Under the pieces are notes generated by a model. That model saw only the letters and a list, made by a program, of their open reading frames with translations. It searched no databases and was not told the DNA's origin. The translations under genes and the position numbers were made by a program. This document shows, one piece after another, positions 55,231 through 63,266 of a stretch of DNA of 64,000 nt. This stretch comes from Vallitalea guaymasensis (lineage in GTDB: Bacteria; Bacillota; Clostridia; Lachnospirales; Vallitaleaceae): assembly GCF_018141425.1 (NCBI RefSeq), contig NZ_CP058561.1, positions 3,286,001 to 3,350,000 of the forward strand, given 5' to 3'. How positions within the stretch are numbered: position 1 is the stretch's first letter; the number at the start of each line of letters is the position of its first letter.

Positions 55231-55640
55231 TCTAAAACACTTTCACTTATACGAAGTGAAAACTCTGCGAGTGACGGAGGGTGTGGAATACTTAATATAA
55301 TCTTGTGATTAGATATTTGCTGTATTAGGTAGGCAGGTTTTCCCTTATTTATGCTATAGAGACATTACATAATGTTTTATTGTGGAAAATATTTTGATAT
55401 ACATACAAACTAAGTATTTAAAGTGCTTGAGTAGGTGTGTGTAATATAGGGAATGGTAGCCAAATTATAGCAGATTGGAAATATAGATTTGTATTGATGA
55501 TTTTCATGCTTTTTAACTTGCAGAAGTTAAGGGGCATTTTTTATTGCAGTAATTTAACATGTGTATTCACACTGCAGTTAAAAATAATCCAATTATATTC
55601 TAAAACAAATAAAATTGATGTTGTATGGAGGAAAAAAAGG
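55231..55640 (+). other. Long riboswitch leader / expression platform
   Basis: 410 nt between aptamer and the first gene. GGCAGGTTTT (55332-55341) is exactly complementary to AAAACCTGCC of the B12 box, so it can compete with the ligand-bound aptamer. Hairpins include CACTTTCACTTATACGAAGTG (shown in part) around 55239-55259 and TTAACTT/AAGTTAA at 55513-55530. An open frame from 55437 has no RBS and is not called as a gene. Confidence 0.6.
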
Positions 55641-56729
55641 ATGAATAAAAAACTAGCAGTCATATTTACTTTAATAGGATGTATGATCATTTTAAGTTTT
55701 ACAGGGTGTAGTAATGATAAGAAAACAGAAAAGATGCCAAAAGAAATGGATAAAAAAATGTCAGAAGGTATGGATAAGAAGATGCCAAAAGGTATGGGTG
55801 AAGGTAAAATGCCATCTATGGGTGGTGCTGTAGTTACTGTATCAGAAGGCGAAGGCTATCCAGTTACTATTACTGATATGTACGGTAATGAAGTAACTCT
55901 AGAGAAGAAACCAGAAAAAATAGCAGCAATATCAGGTACTTTCCTAGGCTTATTATATGATTTAGGAGGTAAATCAATCTGTACATCTGAGACTGGTGGC
56001 GGTGCTCCTGTAGATCCAAAGGATATAGAGGGATTACCAGTAATAGGTAAAGTTTATAAGCCAGATATTGAAAAAATTGTTGCATTACAACCAGAATTGG
56101 TAATAGCCCAATTTGGTTTACAGAATGGAGTTATTCCAGTTCTAGAACAAAGTAAAATAAAAACTTTGGCTTTACATATGAGAACATATGAAGATGTTAT
56201 TGACAATATTAGAGCAATGGGACGTATTATCGATGAACCAAATAAGGCGGAAGAAGTTATCGCAGACATGGAAAAGGAAAAGAAAGCTTTAGTTGATAAG
56301 GTACCAGAGGAATCAAAAAAAGTGGTTATACTATATGCTACATCAAAAGATGTTTCAGTAAAATTACCTAAGAGTATTGCTGGAAATGTAGCAGATATAT
56401 TGAAACTTGAAAATATAGCAGCAGGTTGTGCGCCAGAAGGAATGGGTGGAGAAACTACACCTTTCAGTATGGAATATATAATAGAAAAAGACCCAGATGT
56501 AATTTTAGTAACAAGTATGTTAAGTTCTGATGAAGATGCAAAAAAAGTTATTAGTGAAAAATTAGGGAAAGATCAAGTATGGAAAGAATTAAGAGCTGTA
56601 AAAGAAGGAAATATAGTTTATCTACCACAAAAATACTTCTTATACAATGCAGGTTGTGACTTTGTTGATGCCATTGAGTATATGGCAAAAGGTGTATATC
56701 CTGAAGTATTTGGTGGTTTAGATGAATAA
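55641..56729 (+). CDS. Cobalamin/metal-chelate ABC transporter substrate-binding lipoprotein
   Basis: A 362-aa BtuF/FhuD-type (TroA-fold, class III) binding protein with lipobox FTG-C23. Between the anchor and the binding domain is a tract with Met at 32, 36, 40, 44, 48, 52, 57 and 60 separated by Lys/Glu/Pro/Gly. The binding domain begins VTITDMYGNEVTLEKKPEKI and contains KPDIEKIVALQPELVIAQ and EKDPDVILVTSML. GGAGG at 55627-55631 fits the ATG at 55641. The riboswitch points to a corrinoid or cobalt compound; the Met tract could bind a soft metal (inference). Confidence 0.85.
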   Translation: MNKKLAVIFTLIGCMIILSFTGCSNDKKTEKMPKEMDKKMSEGMDKKMPKGMGEGKMPSMGGAVVTVSEGEGYPVTITDMYGNEVTLEKKPEKIAAISGTFLGLLYDLGGKSICTSETGGGAPVDPKDIEGLPVIGKVYKPDIEKIVALQPELVIAQFGLQNGVIPVLEQSKIKTLALHMRTYEDVIDNIRAMGRIIDEPNKAEEVIADMEKEKKALVDKVPEESKKVVILYATSKDVSVKLPKSIAGNVADILKLENIAAGCAPEGMGGETTPFSMEYIIEKDPDVILVTSMLSSDEDAKKVISEKLGKDQVWKELRAVKEGNIVYLPQKYFLYNAGCDFVDAIEYMAKGVYPEVFGGLDE

Positions 56730-57711
56730 AACCATTTCAAAAGACAGTAATAAAATAGCATTTATTATAGCATTTGGAATTTTATTGATAATAGCTTTTC
56801 TATTAAGCAACGCCAAGGGAAGCATGAATGTGTCTATGAAAAGAATATTAGAAGTAATTATTAACAATGATGGTTCAGCTGAAAGGTTGGTAATATGGAA
56901 CATCAGATTACCAAGAACTATAGTAGCAGGATTAGTTGGAGTTAATCTAGCTTTGTCTGGGTGTATATTGCAAGGGGTTATGCGAAACCCCTTGGCTGAC
57001 CCAGGTATTATTGGTATATCATCAGGGGCTGGACTTGCAGGGATAATCATATTGATATTATTTCCAAAGTATCAGATGCTGGTTCCACCATTTGCGTTTG
57101 TTGGTGCAATGGGAGCAGCGATAATGATATATGTATTATCTTGGAAAGGTGGTATACAACCAATAAGAGTCATACTTGCAGGTGTTGCAGTATCAACCTT
57201 ATTAGGAGCAGGTATATCTGCATTGATGGTATTCTTCAGCGACAGAGTACATGGTGCATTAATGTTTATGAACGGTGGATTATCTGCTAGAAGCTGGCCT
57301 GAGTTGTGGACAATTTTACCCTATACGATTATAGGATTGATTATACTTTCTTTTATGTCGGAAAAGCTTAATATACTTATTTTAGGTGATGATATTGCAA
57401 GAGGTGTAGGGCTCAATGTTGAATTAGTTCGTTTCGGGTTGACGGCAGTCGCGGCTATGTTGGCTGCCAGTGCAGTATCAGTAGTTGGTTTATTAGGATT
57501 TGTGGGACTTATTATTCCCCATAGTGTCAGACTTATGGTTGGTAATGATTATAAGTACTTGATTCCTGGTTCATCATTACTTGGAGCAGCAGTTGTTATG
57601 TTGAGTGATACTTTTGCTCGTACTGTATTAAGTCCTGTAGAAATACCAGTTGGAATTGTTATGGCAATCTTAGGAGTACCGTTTTTTCTATATTTGTTAA
57701 GAAAAGATTAA
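56722..57711 (+). CDS. FecCD/BtuC-type ABC transporter permease
   Basis: A 329-aa membrane protein with about ten helices: IRLPRTIVAGLVGVNLALSGCILQGVMRNPLADPGIIGISSGAG (in part) is diagnostic of the BtuC/FecCD family, as are GFVGLIIPHSVRLMVG and a final IPVGIVMAILGVPFFLYLL. It overlaps the binding-protein gene by 8 bp. Confidence 0.93.
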   Translation: MNKTISKDSNKIAFIIAFGILLIIAFLLSNAKGSMNVSMKRILEVIINNDGSAERLVIWNIRLPRTIVAGLVGVNLALSGCILQGVMRNPLADPGIIGISSGAGLAGIIILILFPKYQMLVPPFAFVGAMGAAIMIYVLSWKGGIQPIRVILAGVAVSTLLGAGISALMVFFSDRVHGALMFMNGGLSARSWPELWTILPYTIIGLIILSFMSEKLNILILGDDIARGVGLNVELVRFGLTAVAAMLAASAVSVVGLLGFVGLIIPHSVRLMVGNDYKYLIPGSSLLGAAVVMLSDTFARTVLSPVEIPVGIVMAILGVPFFLYLLRKD

Positions 57712-57737
57712 AATACATATAGATGAGAGTTGGTTAT

Positions 57738-58523
57738 ATGGAAGAGATACTAAGAGCTGAGAATATATCAGTTAAATATAAAGAGAACCAAGTTATAAAA
57801 GATCTGAATCTAAATATAGGAAAGGGCAAAATCTATTCAATAATAGGTCCTAATGGTTCAGGTAAAACAACCTTATTGAGAACATTATCAAGGAATATCA
57901 AGCCTAATAAGGGCAAAATTTTTTTAGATGGAAAAAATATATCTGGTATCAAAAGTAAGCAGATAGCTAGGAAAATGGCTGTTTTATCTCAGATACATGG
58001 TAGTAATACAGATGTGACAGTAAGAAATCTAGTAGTATATGGGAGATATGCTTACAAAGAGTGGTGGAAGGGAGATAGTGAACAAGATAACGATATAGTT
58101 GACTGGGCTCTGGAAACTACTAACATGAAGGATTTTGCTAATAAGAAGATGTGTAATCTGTCTGGTGGTGAGAAGCAGAGAGCGTGGATTGCAATGGCTA
58201 TTGCTCAGAAACCAGAGATATTATTATTGGATGAACCTACAACTTTTTTGGATATAAGTCATCAGTTGGAGGTATTGGAGTTAGTTGAGAGTCTTAATAA
58301 AGAAAATGGTATTACTATACTTATGGTATTGCATGATATTAATCTTGCGGCTAAATATTCGGATGAATTGATTGTCATTAAAGATGGAGATGTTTATTTG
58401 AAAGGGGAACCTTGGGATATAGTAAGTGAGGAGAATCTTAAGGATGTTTTTAATATTAATGGGGATATAACAGAAGATAAAGAGAGTGGGAAGCCGGTGT
58501 TTTTTCCTAGGTTAGTAAGGTAG
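57738..58523 (+). CDS. BtuD/FecE-type ABC transporter ATPase
   Basis: A 261-aa ATPase: Walker A GPNGSGKTT, signature LSGGEKQR, Walker B ILLLDEPTTFLDI, and VLHDINLAAKYSDELIVIKD typical of the cobalamin/siderophore class. The ATG at 57738 gives a family-typical N-terminus; an upstream ATG at 57723 is possible. Completes the BtuFCD-like transporter. Confidence 0.92.
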   Translation: MEEILRAENISVKYKENQVIKDLNLNIGKGKIYSIIGPNGSGKTTLLRTLSRNIKPNKGKIFLDGKNISGIKSKQIARKMAVLSQIHGSNTDVTVRNLVVYGRYAYKEWWKGDSEQDNDIVDWALETTNMKDFANKKMCNLSGGEKQRAWIAMAIAQKPEILLLDEPTTFLDISHQLEVLELVESLNKENGITILMVLHDINLAAKYSDELIVIKDGDVYLKGEPWDIVSEENLKDVFNINGDITEDKESGKPVFFPRLVR

Positions 58524-58549
58524 CTATGTGGCTATAGTATTGTTGGAGG

Positions 58550-58634
58550 GACAGTCAGGGTAACGTGTTATAATCACTTGCCTTACCCTGAGAAGCGGTC
58601 GGTCTGCGTGATTATAACACGTTACCCTTCTGTC
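58550..58634 (+). repeat. Short palindromic element, copy 1
   Basis: Arms GGGTAACGTGTTATAATCAC (58558-58577) and the exact complement at 58608-58627 enclose a 30-nt core (TTGCCTTACCCTGAG / AAGCGGTCGGTCTGC). A short outer GACAG/CTGTC pair extends the stem. Same-orientation copy at 62493. It lies between the ATPase gene and the chelatase gene. Confidence 0.85.
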
Positions 58635-58730
58635 TTCAGATAGGTAGTATGAGAATTAAGGGCTTTGTTGTGCAGAAATAGGCGAGTGCTTATATGTAGT
58701 TAATTAAATTTATGGAGAGAGGGAATTGGT

Positions 58731-61700
58731 GTGAAGGTAACTGTGATTTCGGTTTCTACATCGGTGATAACAGGATTGATTAAGGTACAAGAGGATATTA
58801 ATAGAAGGTTTAATGATGTGTTGGAGTTACGATTGTTTTATGCATCTAGGGCATTAGAGGATAGTAAGCTTGAGGTTATGGAGAGTGATATTGTTGATTC
58901 GGATGTCACTTTTGTAGATTTGATGGGAAGTCCTAAGAAGGTTGTAGGGGCTGTAATGAGAGGATTAGGGAAGTGTAAGGGGAATATAATTCCTATAGGT
59001 GGAGCAGGTAGAAATTTCCTGCGACTTGGAGAATTGACTTCTAGTGATATGGGGATGAGTAAAAAGAGTAGTAAAAAGTCTAGGAAACCTATGGATATGA
59101 GTAAGATGCAAAAGATGGCTGATATGGCGGAAAAAATGGGTAAATTGATTCCTGTTGGGAAGCCAAGGGATATGAGAAATTTTGTTCAGATAGGTAAATA
59201 TTTTCAGAATGCTACTATTTTACAATTAACTAATATGATGTATCTGTTGTTAAGAGATTATGGGAAAGTGAAAGGGATTCCCAAACCTCAAGAATCTGAG
59301 AAGTTACCTGACATTGGTTTATGTGATCCTGAGACGAAAATGTATTTTGATGATTATAAGGAATATGCTGATATCCATGGGTTTAATAGTAATAAGCCTA
59401 CAGTGGCTTTATTATTTTATGGACACACTTATCCAAATGATACTTCAACTTGTGTTGCAAAAATAGCGGAGCAAATTAGACCATTCGCTAATGTATTGCC
59501 AATAGCTTTTTCCAAGACTAAGACAGATAATCAAGACTTATTGAAAGAATGGTTATTATATGGGATAGGTAGAAAAGTTAATTTTATCATTAATTTTATG
59601 TCATTTAGATTAGGTGCTGGACCTATGGGTGGAAATGCTGATTATGCAGTTAGTATTTTGGAAGATGTCAATGTACCAATATTCCATCCGTTCTTTATGA
59701 CTAAGAGAAGAGAAAGTGAATGGTTTAATAGTGTAGAAGGAATAAATTCATCAGAATTCTTATTATCAGTAATGCTTCCGGAATTAGATGGAGCAATAGA
59801 GACTTATCCTATTGGAGCAATGGCAGCACCAGAATATAATAGTGAGTTTGATATTGAGGTAAGGGAACTTAGTTTGATAGATGATAGAGTCTTGAAACTC
59901 GTTTCCAGAGTTAAAAATTGGTTGAAACTGCAAATTAAGAAAAATTCCGATAAAAAGGTAGCTATTATATGCTACAATTATCCACCAGGTGAGAATAACC
60001 TTTTTGGAGGAGCTTTTCTTGATACCTTCAATTCAGTGGAGAATATATTGAAAGAATTGAATGATAATGGTTATAATGTGAAGCCATTGAGTAGTGATGA
60101 TTTAATGAGTAGTTTTACAGCGGGAAGAATAGTTAATTCTGGTAGATGGTCTGACGAAGGATCAGAAGAAAATTTTATTAAATATAGTACTAAAGAGTAT
60201 AATAAGGATTTAGAAGATAAGTGGTATAAAAAAGAAATATTGGAGCAATGGGGGCAAGCGCCTGGTGACGTAATGAGTGATGGAGATAATTTCTTGATAC
60301 CAGGAATAATAAGTGAAAATGTTTTTGTTGGTCTACAGCCTACAAGAGGTATACATGAGAATCCAGAAAAAGTGTATCATGATAAAACATTATTGCCTCA
60401 TCATCAATATATAGCATATTATCAGTGGCTAAAAGAGGAGTTTAAAGCTGACGTGATTATTCATGTAGGAACTCATGGGACATTGGAATTCTTAAAAGGT
60501 AAAGAATGCGGTATGTCCAGTAGATGTCTACCAGATATGTTAGTAAGTGATCTTCCTCATCTCTATATCTATTATTGCGGTAATCCAGCAGAAGGAATGA
60601 TTGCAAAAAGACGTTCTCATGCAGCCTTGATAGGTTATCAACCACCAACATTTATCGAAGGAGAATTATATGGTGAATATGCAAAATTGGCAGCGATGAT
60701 TGATGAATACCATGAAGCCCTAAGAGTATCACCAGTAAGAAGTGATGATGTATATACTAACATATTAAAGAAGGCAGTGGAAAATAATTTACCTGAGGAT
60801 TTAGACCAGATTGAAAGTGAATTATATAGGATGAACCGTTCACTTATTCCAAAAGGTCTGCATGTATTTGGTAAATCTTTTGATAATGAAGAAGTTTACA
60901 GGTATCTTGAATTTGTCCTAAGATATGATAGAGGTAATATAAAATCTCTTAGGAGAATCTTAGCAGTTAATAGTGGTTATGATTATGATGAAATACTTGA
61001 AAATAATGATATAAACGTATTAAAACGAATAGATAGGGAAGTAAAAGACTTAATTGATACATATTGGAAAGAAAATAGTAAAATTAGCGATAGTCTTAAC
61101 CTCAAAAATGACCTAAGAATAGAAATAGATAATACAATGAAGTACGCAGAAGAACTAATTAGTAAGTGTAATGAGAATAATGAGAGCAACGGACTTCTAA
61201 AACTAATGAATGGAGAATATCTTAAGGCTAAATTAGCAGGAGATACTATCAGAAATCCAGAGGTAATGCCAACAGGTTATAATCTATATCAATTTGACCC
61301 TAGGTTTGTTCCAAGTGAAACAGCTTACGAGAGAGGCAAGAAAATAGCTGAGAATACAATTAGCCAGTATCTAAGGGAACATGGAGAATATCCAAAGAGT
61401 ATAGCGGTGGTTTTATGGGGACTTGAAACTTCTAGGACTCAGGGAGAAACAGTTGGACAGATAATGGCTTATCTAGGAATAAGACTTGGAAAGTCAAGAA
61501 GTATATGGGAACCCAAATATGAAATAATACCTGAGGAAGAATTAAAGAGACCTAGAATTGATGTAGTAATAAATATCTGTGGATTTTTTAGAGATATGTT
61601 CTCGAATATTATCAATGATCTAAATGAATTATTTGAATCAATATATGAACTAAATGAAACTGATGAATTTAATTACTTCAAATCTAATAGTAAACGACTG

Positions 61701-62474
61701 TACAGGAAGCTATTAGAGGATGGTTATGAAAAAGAGGAAGCTTTAGAGTTATGTAAATCTAGGATATTTGGACCAGCAGAAGGTGAATACGGAACAGGTA
61801 TCACTAAGCTATTTGAAACCAAGAATTGGGAAAATGAATCTCAGATAGGTGAAACTTTTGTTAAGAGTCTAAGGCATGTATATAGCAAGAATCATAGAGG
61901 AAAAGAAGCAGGGGAATTGCTTAATAATAATCTTAGTTCTGTTGATGTTGTATCACAGATAAGAAGTAATCATGAGTATGAGGTTACAGACCTTGACCAT
62001 TATTATGAATTTTTTGGTGGACTTGCTAAATCAGTTGAAATGGCTAAGGGATCAAAAGCGGAGATATATATTACTGATACGACTGGTGAACGACTTGAAA
62101 CAGAAAGTGTTGAGAAATCCATCAATAGAGGAATTAGGACCAGAGTGTTAAATCCAAAATGGATAGATGGTATGTTGGAACATAAATATCATGGAGTTCA
62201 AAAAATTGCTGATAGATTTGAGAATATCATGGGATTAGCTGCTACTACTAATAAGGTAGAAGAGTGGATTTATGATGATTTGCATAGTAAATATATTGAT
62301 GATGATGAGATGAGGGAAAGATTGAAAGATAATAATAGATGGGCTTATTTTTCTATTGTGGAAAAGATGATGGAGTATGAGAAGAGAGGTTATTGGAAGG
62401 CTACGGATGAGCAGAAGGAGAAGCTGTTGGAGGTTTATTTGGAATTGGAGGGGGATATAGAGGAGGATATTTAG
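58731..62474 (+). CDS. CobN/BchH-type chelatase large subunit
   Basis: A 1247-aa subunit of an ATP-dependent metal chelatase that would insert cobalt (or Mg/Ni) into a tetrapyrrole. The N-terminal DUF3479-like part contains VTFVDLMGSPKKVVGAVM; the CobN core contains PGENNLFGGAFLDTFNS, HVGTHGTLEFLKGKECG and AVVLWGLETSRTQGETVGQ. Residues about 105-140 are a Lys/Met-rich insertion (SKKSSKKSRKPMDMSKMQKM...) not usual in the family. GTG start with GGAGAGAGG upstream. The ChlI/BchI gene downstream and BtuFCD upstream place it in a cobalamin-controlled metal/tetrapyrrole pathway; the true substrate is unproven. Confidence 0.88.
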   Translation: MKVTVISVSTSVITGLIKVQEDINRRFNDVLELRLFYASRALEDSKLEVMESDIVDSDVTFVDLMGSPKKVVGAVMRGLGKCKGNIIPIGGAGRNFLRLGELTSSDMGMSKKSSKKSRKPMDMSKMQKMADMAEKMGKLIPVGKPRDMRNFVQIGKYFQNATILQLTNMMYLLLRDYGKVKGIPKPQESEKLPDIGLCDPETKMYFDDYKEYADIHGFNSNKPTVALLFYGHTYPNDTSTCVAKIAEQIRPFANVLPIAFSKTKTDNQDLLKEWLLYGIGRKVNFIINFMSFRLGAGPMGGNADYAVSILEDVNVPIFHPFFMTKRRESEWFNSVEGINSSEFLLSVMLPELDGAIETYPIGAMAAPEYNSEFDIEVRELSLIDDRVLKLVSRVKNWLKLQIKKNSDKKVAIICYNYPPGENNLFGGAFLDTFNSVENILKELNDNGYNVKPLSSDDLMSSFTAGRIVNSGRWSDEGSEENFIKYSTKEYNKDLEDKWYKKEILEQWGQAPGDVMSDGDNFLIPGIISENVFVGLQPTRGIHENPEKVYHDKTLLPHHQYIAYYQWLKEEFKADVIIHVGTHGTLEFLKGKECGMSSRCLPDMLVSDLPHLYIYYCGNPAEGMIAKRRSHAALIGYQPPTFIEGELYGEYAKLAAMIDEYHEALRVSPVRSDDVYTNILKKAVENNLPEDLDQIESELYRMNRSLIPKGLHVFGKSFDNEEVYRYLEFVLRYDRGNIKSLRRILAVNSGYDYDEILENNDINVLKRIDREVKDLIDTYWKENSKISDSLNLKNDLRIEIDNTMKYAEELISKCNENNESNGLLKLMNGEYLKAKLAGDTIRNPEVMPTGYNLYQFDPRFVPSETAYERGKKIAENTISQYLREHGEYPKSIAVVLWGLETSRTQGETVGQIMAYLGIRLGKSRSIWEPKYEIIPEEELKRPRIDVVINICGFFRDMFSNIINDLNELFESIYELNETDEFNYFKSNSKRLYRKLLEDGYEKEEALELCKSRIFGPAEGEYGTGITKLFETKNWENESQIGETFVKSLRHVYSKNHRGKEAGELLNNNLSSVDVVSQIRSNHEYEVTDLDHYYEFFGGLAKSVEMAKGSKAEIYITDTTGERLETESVEKSINRGIRTRVLNPKWIDGMLEHKYHGVQKIADRFENIMGLAATTNKVEEWIYDDLHSKYIDDDEMRERLKDNNRWAYFSIVEKMMEYEKRGYWKATDEQKEKLLEVYLELEGDIEEDI

Positions 62475-62492
62475 ATATTACTGCCTAAAAAA

Positions 62493-62589
62493 GGCAACAG
62501 TCAGGTTGTAAAGTGTTATAATCACTTGCCTTACTCTGAGAAGCGATCGGTCTGCGTGATTATAACACTTTACAACCTTCGGTTGTGCC
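62493..62589 (+). repeat. Short palindromic element, copy 2
   Basis: Arms GTTGTAAAGTGTTATAATCA (62505-62524, continuing C) pair with 62556-62576 around a core differing from copy 1 at only two positions. One stem pair changed from C-G to A-T relative to copy 1, so pairing is kept. Outer GGCAAC/GTTGTGCC arms plus a T-run (GTTTT) may let it act as the cobN terminator. Confidence 0.85.
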
Positions 62590-62884
62590 GTTTTATGGAT
62601 AGAGGGGGATCTGAGGAGATGGATAGTTAGTTGTTAGGTATGTACATTGTACATTGTTTTCTCGGTTTGATATGGCTTTATGGTATTTTTAATATAATGC
62701 TATTTAAATCAGTGTAAATAAAATAGATTTTTAAAAATTGTCATTACATATTTGTAGTAGCCTATAGTTAGGCTAGTAATATGTATGTTTATAGTTACTA
62801 TTACATTTTAAAATTTTAGAGAGTAATTTTGATAAGATACTAATCTTCCACAATTAGATATGAAATAGCCTGAAAGCTTTGTAC

Positions 62885-63120
62885 GTAAGAAGAAAAAGTG
62901 TTTGTGCCTATATTGAAATAGTATAGGTATATGTGAAGTAGTGAGGCAGGACGCCGAACCCAGCTTTTAATCTGACAGCCCTACTGGACTGTTAGGAATA
63001 ATAATGGACTCGATGTCCATTATTATTCGTTGAGCTCAGGACGAGCAAGTAGCTGGCGAAACATATACCTATACTATTTTGCAAAAGCCACGTAAGAGCA
63101 AAAGATTTTTTCTGACTTAT
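62885..63120 (+). repeat. Palindromic structured element, copy 2
   Basis: Same orientation as copy 1. Outer stem AAATAGTATAGGTATATGT (62916-62934) pairs with 63061-63079; relative to copy 1 a T-A pair is now G-C on both arms. The first 55 nt of the core are identical to copy 1 and the A/T hairpin is perfect here (13 bp). It lies between the cobN-like and chlI-like genes in an otherwise gene-free stretch from 62475 to 63266. Confidence 0.9.
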
Positions 63121-63266
63121 CTGCAAGATTACAATAATTACAATAGTGGTAACTTGATAAGCAATCGGTATAAGTCAATATAATTAATCATCAGTTAAAA
63201 TAATAGTATTTTTATAAATAATTTAATTAATTTGTATTAAATAAAATAGTAAAAGGAGTTAAAGTT

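Noticed and set aside
55437-55640. N-terminal extension of the BtuF-like protein frame
   Set aside because: No RBS at 55437, it overlaps the riboswitch leader, and a standard lipoprotein signal starts at 55641 after GGAGG.
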